17,142 nucleotides of DNA from JBDSTZ01 sp039927975 (GCA_039927975.1 JBDSTZ010000287.1:1-17142), one strand, 5' to 3'; shown: positions 1 through 7,280, counted from the stretch's first letter. Numbers and translations are program-made. Notes: generated by a model from the letters alone, not told the origin.

Positions 1-960
1 ACCAAATACGGTTATCTCGGCGTGGAACTATTTTTCATGATCAGCGGATTTGTCGTCCTGATGACGGCGGCTGCCAGCGCGCGCTTGCGTGACTTTTGCA
101 TTTCGCGCGCGGTGCGTCTCTACCCTGCATTTTGGGCATGCTGCACTATCACATACGCTGCCAATGTCGCATTCGCAGCGCCACAGGAATTCACCCTGGA
201 CCAATATTTGTTCAACATGACGATGGTAAGCGGCTTCTTCCGGGTTCCCCACATCGACGGGGCATACTGGTCCTTGTTAGTTGAGATGAGATTTTATGCG
301 CTCGTTGCGGCAGTCTTGGCTCTCGGAAGAATTTATCAGGCGCAGCGCTGTCTTGTCCTTTGGTTGCTGGCATGTATCTGGCTAGAAATCCTCGCGCTGT
401 TCCCAATTAACTCCATACCGGCGCCAGCACTGCATTACTTGCGCTATTTCCTGATAACAGAGTACGCGGCGTATTTCATTGCCGGCGCAACCTACTTCCT
501 GATATGGGAGCAGGGTGCGTCCCTGAACAAATTGCTTATTCTTCTCGCGTCCTGGGGCCTCGCAATTTTTCAGTCCGTGGCAATCGTTCGGAAAGTCGTC
601 GACGACAATCAGAAGGCGGCTTTGGACACGACTATCGTCGCCGGCATTTTGACCGTATTTTTCGTCATGATGTTGCTCATTGCGTCACGGCGCACTGGAG
701 CGATCGCAAGCTATCGCTGGCCTTTGGCAGGCGCTGTCAGCTATCCCTTGTATCTTCTTCACCAGAATCTCGGCTACCTGGTTTTTGATCGCCTCTACCC
801 CGCCATCAACACCCATGCGCTGCTTTGGGGAACGATCGTCCTTGTCGTCGGCGCCGCGTATGCAGTACACGCCCTTGTTGAACGACGTTTGGCCTTACGT
901 GTGAAGTCGGCCCTGATTGCGACGCTGACTAGCCGCGCGAGCGCATCATCGAATATATGA
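1..960 (+). CDS. Acyltransferase-3 family membrane protein, 5' end outside window
   Basis: Integral membrane O-acyltransferase that would transfer an acetyl or other acyl group to a sugar of the surface glycan at the inner membrane. The reading frame is open from base 1 (Thr-Lys-Tyr-Gly-Tyr-Leu-Gly-Val-Glu), so the GTG at position 22 is an internal valine and the true start lies to the left. The visible part begins at the family motif GVELFFMISGFVVLM in the second membrane helix, followed by the basic SRAVRLYPAFW segment, the conserved DGAYWSLLVEMRFY motif, several hydrophobic helices, and the C-terminal VSYPLYLLHQNLGY helix. The first helix, with the usual catalytic His, is missing from view. 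The next gene begins 42 bases after the stop, so the two are probably co-transcribed. Family assignment is firm; the substrate is unknown. Confidence 0.9.
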   Translation, partial: TKYGYLGVELFFMISGFVVLMTAAASARLRDFCISRAVRLYPAFWACCTITYAANVAFAAPQEFTLDQYLFNMTMVSGFFRVPHIDGAYWSLLVEMRFYALVAAVLALGRIYQAQRCLVLWLLACIWLEILALFPINSIPAPALHYLRYFLITEYAAYFIAGATYFLIWEQGASLNKLLILLASWGLAIFQSVAIVRKVVDDNQKAALDTTIVAGILTVFFVMMLLIASRRTGAIASYRWPLAGAVSYPLYLLHQNLGYLVFDRLYPAINTHALLWGTIVLVVGAAYAVHALVERRLALRVKSALIATLTSRASASSNI

Positions 961-1002
961 GGCGTTGTCCTCCATGCAGCGCCCCGTTTGAAAGGAATGC
1001 AG

Positions 1003-1746
1003 ATGTCGAACATTAAACCGGATGCCCAGGATATTGCCATGCTGCATCGGATATTTGGATGGCATGCAATTCCGTGGACTGGGGCTTTTTGCGAAGCGAT
1101 AAGCGGTCTGGAGACGCAACCTCGCACAATACTTGAAGTGGGCGCCTCCAGACTCTCTGCGCCGTCCCTGTACTTCTTGCGCAAAGGGGGGGCGGTCGAC
1201 ATAACTTGCTACGCCGATGGAGAAATTCCGAGCCTGAAAGCGTTCTGCGGATCGATCTGTGCGGAATACGGTTTACCGATGCCGCGGGTAAGGACACATG
1301 ACGTGTTCTCGGTATCGGACCAAACTTACGATGTGGTTCTCATGAAAGGCGTCCTCGGCGGCTTGGACAGAAGTCACAATTTGCAGGAATTTTCCAGAGC
1401 CATCGACAGTTGCCTCGGAATGTTGTCCGACAAGGGACGCCTTATTATTCTCGACAAAGGCTGGTGTTCTCCCGTTCACAATGTCCTGCTGCGACGCTTT
1501 GGTAATGCAGGTAGCACCAACTGGCATTACTTTTCACAGAATGAGCTTGACTCCCTGTCCGGCGACGGCAAGCGGCCGGTGGTGTTCTGGAAGGGATACG
1601 CAAGTGTGGGAACCATGCCGTTCAAAGGCTTGCAGCACCTTGCCGATTTCCTTGATACGCGAGTCTTTAACCGATTCCTGTCGCGGAAGGGAACCGTGTT
1701 CGCCGCCGTGTACAGCAATGATGGGAGCTATGAAAGGCGCGGGTAA
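1003..1746 (+). CDS. Divergent class I methyltransferase-like protein
   Basis: A 247-residue soluble protein with the outline of a Rossmann-fold SAM-dependent methyltransferase. RTILEVGASRLSAPSLYFL (about 41-59) stands where motif I should be, YDVVLMKGVLGGL (109-121) resembles the motif IV region, and LSDKGRLIILDKGW (141-154) resembles the strand usually written as pGG.l.i.e. The glycine-rich SAM loop (D/E-x-G-x-G-x-G) is reduced to E-V-G-A-S, so activity is uncertain. The ATG at 1003 is chosen because AAAGGA at 991-996 lies six bases upstream; in-frame TTG 988 and ATG 997 have no usable ribosome site. It follows the acyltransferase by 42 bases and probably belongs to that operon. A sugar O-methyltransferase is the simplest guess; a non-catalytic relative is possible. 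Confidence 0.65.
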   Translation: MSNIKPDAQDIAMLHRIFGWHAIPWTGAFCEAISGLETQPRTILEVGASRLSAPSLYFLRKGGAVDITCYADGEIPSLKAFCGSICAEYGLPMPRVRTHDVFSVSDQTYDVVLMKGVLGGLDRSHNLQEFSRAIDSCLGMLSDKGRLIILDKGWCSPVHNVLLRRFGNAGSTNWHYFSQNELDSLSGDGKRPVVFWKGYASVGTMPFKGLQHLADFLDTRVFNRFLSRKGTVFAAVYSNDGSYERRG

Positions 1747-2081
1747 GTGCGCCTATTAACTTTCCCTCGTGCAGTTCCGATACTGGTAGCACAGGCGGGC
1801 TGGCAAGCCAGATGGTGCTTGCCGCGACGACGTGGCCGAAGGGGGGCGTACCGGAAGACTAACGGGGCACCAGCTTTTGCCGCATTCCGGCTTCGGTCCG
1901 CCTGCGCACCGTCGGCATCGGCAACTTGCTTGTGTATTCCAGCGAAACTAAGCAGCTGTTCCGCCCAAACTGATCCTTGAGGCGAAACTGCGCGGGGAAG
2001 GGGAGCGGCTTTGCGCTTAACCGGTCGAGCTCGTCCTACGAGCCCGTTATTCTTGAATTTCCTTTCAGATTGAGCTGAGGG
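1747..2081 (+). other. Gene-free interval before first beta-helix gene
   Basis: These 335 bases hold no gene I can support. A short open frame on each strand covers parts of it, but neither translation resembles a known family and both are rich in Arg, Ala and Pro, as expected of chance frames in GC-rich DNA. A small hairpin is visible: GCTCGT at 2029-2034 pairs with ACGAGC at 2038-2043, with no T-run after it. An in-frame TGA at 2076-2078 blocks any upstream extension of the following gene. The interval could contain decayed sequence of a lost gene or insertion element, which I cannot identify by eye. Confidence 0.5.
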
Positions 2082-3332
2082 ATGGCGCTGCGCGGGGTGT
2101 GTCTGTTGACGGCGGCTATGTTTGTGGCCGAGATTGGCGAGTTGCAGCGCGTGGACGGCGCTCAGCAATTGATAAGCTATCTTCGGGCGCCTTCGTCTGG
2201 GCGGAGCGCGCCGACGCCAGCCTTAACGGTAACGGCAACCTGCAATTATTACATTGCTCCAACTGGCGCTGACAGCAACGCAGGGACGCTTGATTTTCCA
2301 TGGAAAACGATCAAATACGGCAGCGCTAAGTTGTCTGCTGGCGAGACCTTGTGTGCTCGCGGCGGAATTTACTACGGCCAAGCCGGTCTGATCTGGAAAT
2401 CCTCGGGTACGGCTTCGGCACCAGTAACCTTTAAAAACTCTCCAGGGGAAGAGCCTGTCTTTGACGGTCAATGGGGCGATACCGGCACTGAAGGTGACTT
2501 TCTTGTTTTCTCTAATAACTCCCACGTCATCGTCGATGGCATCACAGTGCAGCGCTTTGCAGATAAGTATGGCAACGGCGCTATCGATCTTCATAGAGGA
2601 CTAGGTCCGGTCGATGACATTACTATTCAAAATACTACCTTGACGGACAACGGCAGCAATACGACCCAGGACCATCATATATACATTGCAGCTGGGGTTA
2701 CCAACGTCACCATTCGAAACAATGTCTTTGTCAGGGCAGCCGGGTCCGCTATCCAGGCCTATCATGCGCCGGCATCTAGCGGTATCAAGATCTATAACAA
2801 CGTGATGATTGGTGGCGCATTGAAATGCTCCGAGAGTAAAAGCAATCCTTGCTCAGCGGATGAAACTGCGCAATGGGGCGTAATCATTGGTGATGCCGAA
2901 TCAACCCAGATTTACAATAACACCATCTACGGAATGCAGTATGGCGTCGATTTCAGCTACGGCAGCGCCGGCAAGGGACCGTATATAGTCAAGAACAACC
3001 TCATCGTCAACAGCGCGATAGCGGGAATCCGCGTTTCTTCCGCTTATGCGCCATATTTCACCAGTGATTACAACGGCTTCTCTGGCAATAAAAGCGACAT
3101 CATTTGGAAGGGTGTGGATATGAGCGCGGCCGAGTTTGCAGCCGCGACCCGCAATGAGCGCCATGCGGTCCGGGCCAATCCAATGTTCATCGATGCGCCG
3201 GGTGGTGATTTTCACTTGCATGCTGGTAGCCCGATGATTGACAAGGCCAAACCGATGACATTGTTCAAAACCGACAAAGACGGCGTGGCTCGTGTGAAAT
3301 TTGATATCGGCGCTTATGAGAAAAATAAGTAG
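2082..3332 (+). CDS. Right-handed beta-helix protein, copy 1 (weak or absent export signal)
   Basis: A 416-residue protein whose residues 54-416 form a right-handed parallel beta-helix. Evidence is the opening CNYYIAPTGADSNAGTL (the start seen in DUF1565/pectate-lyase-like proteins), many N-N/V-x-I turns such as VTIRNNVF, IKIYNNVM and TQIYNNTIYG, and the C-terminal SPMIDKAK...FDIGAYE signature of 'choice-of-anchor Q' proteins. Such proteins are normally exported and bind or cleave polysaccharides. The helix domain is about 80% identical by eye to the gene at 3899, including four matching Cys. The N-terminus differs: MALRGVCLLTAAMFVAEIGE has a short hydrophobic run but no lipobox or clean cleavage site. 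ATG 2082 has GAGG at 2077-2080 only one base away; ATG 2118 is an alternative start. An in-frame stop sits just upstream at 2076. This looks like a paralogue whose leader was lost or replaced. Confidence 0.8.
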   Translation: MALRGVCLLTAAMFVAEIGELQRVDGAQQLISYLRAPSSGRSAPTPALTVTATCNYYIAPTGADSNAGTLDFPWKTIKYGSAKLSAGETLCARGGIYYGQAGLIWKSSGTASAPVTFKNSPGEEPVFDGQWGDTGTEGDFLVFSNNSHVIVDGITVQRFADKYGNGAIDLHRGLGPVDDITIQNTTLTDNGSNTTQDHHIYIAAGVTNVTIRNNVFVRAAGSAIQAYHAPASSGIKIYNNVMIGGALKCSESKSNPCSADETAQWGVIIGDAESTQIYNNTIYGMQYGVDFSYGSAGKGPYIVKNNLIVNSAIAGIRVSSAYAPYFTSDYNGFSGNKSDIIWKGVDMSAAEFAAATRNERHAVRANPMFIDAPGGDFHLHAGSPMIDKAKPMTLFKTDKDGVARVKFDIGAYEKNK

Positions 3333-3368
3333 TTAGCAGCTTCAACACGGAAATTGACATTGCTTTTT

Positions 3369-3402
3369 AAAACCCTTGGGAATGGCGTCTCAAGGGTTTT
3401 TT
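3369..3402 (+). terminator. Intrinsic terminator after beta-helix copy 1
   Basis: AAAACCCTTG (3369-3378) and CAAGGGTTTT (3391-3400) form a 10-bp stem with a 12-base loop, ending in a run of six T (3397-3402). It lies 37 bases after the stop codon. The stem and the GGGA at the start of the loop resemble the terminator after copy 2. Confidence 0.85.
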
Positions 3403-3489
3403 CCTTGGCATGCCGTTTTATCAGGAGGCTCCGCCGGCTCTCGCCGCTCGCAGATACCTTACGCTTGTCGCGCAGACAGCCAATCCCAT

Positions 3490-3521
3490 CGATTGTCATT
3501 GTCAATCGGCTCATTTTGTAT
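3490..3521 (+). promoter_or_regulatory. Possible promoter with overlapping inverted repeat
   Basis: TTGTCA at 3493-3498 matches the -35 consensus at five of six bases. Seventeen bases later TTGTAT (3516-3521) keeps three -10 bases, including the last A and T. CGATTG (3490-3495) and CAATCG (3503-3508) form an inverted repeat over the -35 element. Transcription from here would run about 170 bases to the terminator at 3661-3699 without crossing a gene. This rests on sequence pattern only. Confidence 0.25.
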
Positions 3522-3660
3522 CAGAGGACGCTTTTTTCCAAAGCGGCTTCCGGCGAGCACCTTCGATGGACGAAATCGCGCGCTGCCGGGAGATGTGTGG
3601 GCTTCGGTGCGCATGAGAACCCTCGGTAATAGCATCAGACTCTCTTGACTTCTACAAACG

Positions 3661-3699
3661 ACCCGCGCGAAGGTTCGCCCGGCGCGGGTTTTTCTTTTC
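3661..3699 (+). terminator. Intrinsic terminator with no gene upstream
   Basis: ACCCGCGC (3661-3668) pairs with GCGCGGGT (3682-3689). The stem is followed by a T-rich tail (TTTTTCTTTTCT, 3688-3699). The loop can itself pair through CGAA/TTCG. It is a strong terminator shape, yet the nearest plus-strand gene ended at 3332 and already has its own terminator. It may end a small RNA, act as a backup terminator, or be left from a lost gene. Confidence 0.7.
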
Positions 3700-3744
3700 T
3701 GCAACCTCCAATGATCGTTGATTGTCTGGCTGTGTTGCCGGATT

Positions 3745-3770
3745 CGCCATGCCGCCGGCGGCATATGGCG
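3745..3770. repeat. GC-rich palindrome upstream of beta-helix lipoprotein gene
   Basis: ATGCCGCCGGCGGCAT (3749-3764) is a perfect 16-bp palindrome. Outer bases CGCCAT (3745-3750) also pair with ATGGCG (3765-3770) if two bases bulge. There is no loop and no T-run, so it is not a terminator. A protein-binding operator or a cruciform-forming site is possible. It lies about 130 bases before the start codon at 3899. Confidence 0.5.
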
Positions 3771-3772
3771 AC

Positions 3773-3877
3773 TTGTGAATGAGAAATTGTTTTTGCGCAT
3801 TTGATACTGCAGAAAAATTTTACCGTCAAAAAATTGAACTCTGGAACTTTTAACGGCTCCAACTCGCTCATTCACAA
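3773..3877. promoter_or_regulatory. Paired 11-bp inverted repeat in the upstream region of the lipoprotein gene
   Basis: TTGTGAATGAG (3773-3783) recurs as its exact reverse complement CTCATTCACAA (3867-3877). The two halves are 94 bases apart from start to start, close to nine helical turns, and the second half lies just before the Shine-Dalgarno sequence AAGGA (3886-3890). They could be two operator sites bridged by a regulator, or the base of a long RNA stem that closes over the AT-rich leader. What they bind is not known. Confidence 0.45.
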
Positions 3878-3898
3878 AATGATGTAAGGAAACCTCAG

Positions 3899-5275
3899 AT
3901 GAAACAATGCTTCACTTTCGCTTCGGACCGCCGTGTTCATGCCTTGCTGTGCTGTAGCGCAGCTGTATTGTTGTCCGCATGCGGTGCGGGTACTTCCGAC
4001 GCCGGTAACGGCGAAGCGCTCCAGTCGGCAGCGTATTCGGACATTGGCACGACACAGGCCGGCGCGCCGGTTGCAACTGGTGCGACGAACGCGGCCGGGA
4101 CGGCTGAGACTGGCGCCCCCGTTCTCTTGGCGGCTGCGCTCACTGCGCCAACAGCGGCCTTGACCTCAACGACAAGCTGCAATTATTACATTGCTCCAAC
4201 TGGCTCCGACAGTAACGCGGGAACGCTTGCTTCTCCTTGGAAGACGATCAAATACGGCAGTGCAAAATTGTCCGCCGGCAAGACATTGTGTGCTCGTGGT
4301 GGAACTTACTACGGTCAAGCCGGTCTCATCTGGAAGTCCTCCGGTACCGCCTCGGCACCAGTGACCTTGAAAAATTATCCGGGAGAAAAGCCTGTCTTTG
4401 ACGGCCAGTGGGGCGACACCGGCACCGAGGGAGACTTTCTTGTCTTCTCCAATAACTCCCACGTCGTTGTGGATGGCATCACGGTGCAGCATTTCGCAGA
4501 CAAGTACGGCAACGGCGCCATCGATCTTCATAATGGCCAGGGTCCGGTCGATGACATCACTATTCAAAATAGTACATTGATGGACAACGGCAGCCATACT
4601 GCCCAAGATCACCATATTTATATCGCAACTGGCGTTACCAACGTCACTATTCGGAACAATCTTTTTATCCGAGCAGCGGGATCTGCGGTCCAGTCCTATC
4701 ATACGCCGGCATCCACCGGCATCAAGGTCTACAACAACGTGATGATTGGCGGCACGCTGAAATGCTACTTGAGCAAGAGCAATCCTTGCTCATCGACTGC
4801 AACGGCGCATTGGGGTATCGTCATCAGTGATGCCAAGTCTACGCAAATTTACAACAACACCATCTACGGCATGCAGTATGGTATTGATTTCAGCTACGGC
4901 ACCGTCAGCACAGGTCCTTACACACTCAGGAACAACCTCATCGTCAACAGCACTGTCGCTGGAATCCGCGTTTCTTCTGCTTATGCGCCGTATTTCACGA
5001 GTGATTACAACGGGTTCTATGGCAATAGAAGCGACATCAATTGGAAAGGCGCCAATATGAGCGCTGCCCAGTTCGCGGTCTCGACAAGCAACGAGCGTCA
5101 CGCTGTCCGTGCCAATCCAATGTTCGTCAACGCGGCGGGTAGTGATTTCCACTTGAATGCTGGAAGCCCTATGATCGACAAGGGAATTTCGTTGACTATG
5201 TTTAACACTGACAAAGACGGAGTTGCCCGTCCGACTGGTTTGGGTTTTGACGTCGGAGCTTATGAGAAAAGGTAA
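3899..5275 (+). CDS. Right-handed beta-helix lipoprotein, copy 2
   Basis: A 458-residue exported lipoprotein. Residues 1-28 are a lipoprotein signal peptide: basic n-region with RR at 11-12, hydrophobic stretch, and lipobox L25-S26-A27-C28. Residue +2 is Gly, so outer-membrane sorting is expected. Residues 29-92 are a low-complexity Ala/Gly/Thr linker. Residues 94-458 are the beta-helix, opening with CNYYIAPTGSDSNAGTL, with repeated NN turns (VTIRNNLF, IKVYNNVM, TQIYNNTIYG, YTLRNNLIVN) and ending in the anchor-Q signature SPMIDKG...FDVGAYE. Cys 94/131 and 289/297 may form disulfides. Charged and aromatic patches (QDHHIYIA, SDYNGF) could serve sugar binding or cleavage, but no lyase catalytic set can be assigned by eye. 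The start is supported by AAGGA eight bases upstream. It is the probable parent-like copy of the gene at 2082 and has its own terminator. The likely role is binding, trimming or anchoring the locus polysaccharide. Confidence 0.88.
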   Translation: MKQCFTFASDRRVHALLCCSAAVLLSACGAGTSDAGNGEALQSAAYSDIGTTQAGAPVATGATNAAGTAETGAPVLLAAALTAPTAALTSTTSCNYYIAPTGSDSNAGTLASPWKTIKYGSAKLSAGKTLCARGGTYYGQAGLIWKSSGTASAPVTLKNYPGEKPVFDGQWGDTGTEGDFLVFSNNSHVVVDGITVQHFADKYGNGAIDLHNGQGPVDDITIQNSTLMDNGSHTAQDHHIYIATGVTNVTIRNNLFIRAAGSAVQSYHTPASTGIKVYNNVMIGGTLKCYLSKSNPCSSTATAHWGIVISDAKSTQIYNNTIYGMQYGIDFSYGTVSTGPYTLRNNLIVNSTVAGIRVSSAYAPYFTSDYNGFYGNRSDINWKGANMSAAQFAVSTSNERHAVRANPMFVNAAGSDFHLNAGSPMIDKGISLTMFNTDKDGVARPTGLGFDVGAYEKR

Positions 5276-5315
5276 GTAGGGGCCAGTCAATATAGAATGT
5301 AGCTTCCTATTTTTC

Positions 5316-5352
5316 ATCCCCTTGGGACTTAAGGCTCAAGGGGATTTTTTTT
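5316..5352 (+). terminator. Intrinsic terminator after beta-helix copy 2
   Basis: ATCCCCTTG (5316-5324) pairs with CAAGGGGAT (5337-5345), followed by eight T (5345-5352). It starts 41 bases after the stop codon. The core CCCTTGGGA...CTCAAGGG is shared with the terminator at 3369-3402. The minus-strand acyltransferase gene converges on it but would not get a T-run from this hairpin. Confidence 0.88.
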
Positions 5353-5587
5353 GGAAGTTCGCATTCTGCGTTGGCGTTGAGCATGAGGATAAAGCAGCCT
5401 GTTCTAGCCAGGCGTTCTCAAAGATTGCGTGCAACACCTTCTGCTGTGCGCTCCAACAGTAGCAAACATTGAAAAACATTCGATTCCGGAGGAGCGCTCC
5501 GACGCCAGGCGCACCGACCTGCGTTCGACCGGATCCATCGCTAAATTTTTAGCTGGGCTCGCCGTCCTGTGCCCGCACGCGGTGCCT

Positions 5588-6790
5588 TCAATTGGCGGGC
5601 AGGGTCGGTTTGACCACAGCCCGGACAGGGTGCTGCAGCAGCAAGCGTTTGAGCCAGCGGCGAATCCGGTAAGTCTGGGATTCGAATAGCCGGTACGACA
5701 GGTAAGACCCCGCCAGCAGAGTGGCTAGCATGCCCAGGTAAATCGCGAAATGCAGCGGCTCGTGGGGGGACAGCTGGCGCAGTCCCCAGCTTGTGAACGC
5801 CCAGTGCTGCAACACGCCGATCAACGGCACATGCAGTACATACAGGCTGAACGAAAATTCCGCGAAGAAGGTGCCGACCTTCGCCAGCGGCCGCCGCAGC
5901 TTCGACGAGGCGGCGGCCTTGAATTGCATGCTCGACAAAAAGACCAGGAACACCAGGCTGCACGCCAGGTCCGGCGGCAGGTTTGCGAGGGCGAACGCAT
6001 CCATATCTCCTGTCAACCGGTAATACACCCACAACGCTGCAAGCAGCATCAGCCAGCCACAGCGCAGCACTGCACCGCACTCAATCCGGACCCGGGAAAA
6101 CGCCACGCCGAGTAGCCAGATCGCGAAGTAGCCGACGATCGCTGCGGGCAGCATGGTTGCCAGTAGCACGAGCGTGGCCCCGCACGCCACGCGGCGGGAG
6201 CGGCCGCGCCCGCGGAACAGTATCACCAGCAGCGGGAACATCAGGTAGTACCAGGTCTCGTTTGCCAGGCTCCACAGTGGGAAGTTGCCGCCAAAAGCGG
6301 GCACCGTGATCGTTTGCAGACCGACCAGGTTGGCACCGAAGACCAAGGCGGAGTAATTGTTGTCGGCCGGGGAACCGATGCTTTGCCCACTGATGTCGCC
6401 AGTGCCGAGGCCGAAAAGAAGTGTCAACACGAAGGTCGGGATGAGCACGGTCCAGAGGCGCGTCACGCGGTCAATCGCATAGCTGGCAACCGCATCGGGC
6501 TGCCCAATTTTGTCGAGCAGGCTGCCTCCGACCAGCCAGCCGCTGATGACGAAAAACAACAGCACCGCGTGGTGCGCGAATCCGGTGGCAAACGCGAACC
6601 CCTGGAACCAGCTCGAGGGTTCGGCGACCGTGCGCAGTCCTGGGTACATGGCGGAACGCAGGTGCGCTGCGGCGACCTCGACGGCAGCGAGTCCGCGCAG
6701 CAGCGAGATCAGCACCGAATGCCAGCAGTCATCGCCGAGCTGGCTGTGTGAATGGAATGTCAGGGCTGTCATTTTTTTGGTTCGCATCAT
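5588..6790 (-). CDS. Acyltransferase-3 family membrane protein
   Basis: A 400-residue integral membrane acyltransferase predicted to O-acylate a sugar of the glycan at the inner membrane. Visible family features are the first helix LRGLAAVEVAAAH (31-43), whose His is the usual catalytic residue; the FFVISGWLVGGSLL helix (79-92); the basic DRVTRLW segment (107-113); the PLWSLANETWYYLMFP motif (171-186); and the C-terminal SFSLYVLHVPLIGVLQH helix. About ten hydrophobic segments fit the family, as does the length. ATG 6790 or the adjacent ATG 6787 is preferred over a far-upstream ATG at 6943: the coding strand has GAGGA three and six bases before these two, while the extra 51 residues carry no conserved sequence. 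It stands alone, converging with the beta-helix genes and diverging from the GT4 operon. It is not a close copy of the acyltransferase at the left edge. Confidence 0.9.
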   Translation of the reverse strand: MMRTKKMTALTFHSHSQLGDDCWHSVLISLLRGLAAVEVAAAHLRSAMYPGLRTVAEPSSWFQGFAFATGFAHHAVLLFFVISGWLVGGSLLDKIGQPDAVASYAIDRVTRLWTVLIPTFVLTLLFGLGTGDISGQSIGSPADNNYSALVFGANLVGLQTITVPAFGGNFPLWSLANETWYYLMFPLLVILFRGRGRSRRVACGATLVLLATMLPAAIVGYFAIWLLGVAFSRVRIECGAVLRCGWLMLLAALWVYYRLTGDMDAFALANLPPDLACSLVFLVFLSSMQFKAAASSKLRRPLAKVGTFFAEFSFSLYVLHVPLIGVLQHWAFTSWGLRQLSPHEPLHFAIYLGMLATLLAGSYLSYRLFESQTYRIRRWLKRLLLQHPVRAVVKPTLPAN

Positions 6791-7216
6791 GAATCCTCGT
6801 TGTTGGGTAGTCGAACTCAGACACCGGGCTAGCATGGCGCCGATGCCCGGTCGCGCATAAAACATGCCGCCCGACACCGCCGCGTCGGATCCGACGGCAA
6901 AGTTGCCGCCTTTCCGGGCCAGCTCGCCAGGGCGTAATTCCACTTCATGTCGCGGTGAGCCGGCGCCGTGATTGATCAGCAGAATATTCCCGCTGTGCAG
7001 TCAATAAATTGTCGCTCATGCGGCTGTCAATCTTTTTGACGATACCAACTTGGTGAGTCGACTAATTGAAACTACGCAGGGAACCTTCCAAACGGATTCC
7101 GATCTCCAGCGTACTGACGCGGCTTACGATGGAGCAATGCCAAAACCAGAACTCCCGGCAAAATTTTCGCGCCGGTTAACCTTGATTTTCATCAGTTCAA
7201 AAAACCTGATAAATAT

Positions 7217-7236
7217 GATAATCGATTCTGATTATC
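7217..7236. promoter_or_regulatory. Inverted repeat overlapping a possible -10 element
   Basis: GATAATC (7217-7223) and GATTATC (7230-7236) are exact reverse complements with six bases between them, the geometry of a dimeric repressor site. GATAAT (7217-7222) matches the -10 consensus at five of six bases; TTCAAA at 7196-7201 is a weak -35 with a short 15-base spacer. If this is the GT4 operon promoter, the repeat would sit over it as an operator and the leader would be about 230 bases. Confidence 0.35.
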
Positions 7237-7280
7237 GATCGTCAACTTTATAGCGCCAAGCCACTGGACGTTTCCTAAAC

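Larger units (their letters stand above)
3333..3898 (+). other. 566-base spacer between the beta-helix paralogues
   Basis: No protein gene can be supported here. The interval holds the copy 1 terminator (3369-3402), about 260 bases of unassigned sequence ending in a second, unattached terminator (3661-3699), a GC-rich palindrome (3745-3770), and an AT-rich stretch before the lipoprotein gene that carries a long-range 11-bp inverted repeat (3773-3783 with 3867-3877). Short overlapping open frames between 3354 and 3875 on both strands have no family resemblance and no good ribosome sites. Confidence 0.6.

Noticed and set aside
1728..2168. A 146-codon minus-strand open frame that looked like a possible insertion-element remnant
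   Set aside because: No transposase motif (DDE, helix-turn-helix), terminal inverted repeat or target duplication could be seen.
3459..3875. A 138-codon minus-strand open frame between the beta-helix genes
   Set aside because: It crosses a terminator, the GC palindrome and the AT-rich promoter region, and its translation has no recognisable domain.
5491..5508. GGAGCGCTCCGACGCCAG resembles bases 2203-2220 near the start of beta-helix homology in copy 1 at 17 of 18 positions
   Set aside because: It was considered as a recombination junction, but one such near-match in 17 kb of GC-rich DNA is close to what chance allows, and flanking bases do not align.
6791..6943. A 51-residue N-terminal extension of the minus-strand acyltransferase
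   Set aside because: No ribosome site or family similarity supports it. ATG 6790/6787 has GAGGA upstream and leaves the first membrane helix intact.
7050..7253. A 67-codon plus-strand frame that might be a leader peptide for the GT4 operon
   Set aside because: There is no ribosome site, no run of regulatory codons, and it runs through the likely promoter region.
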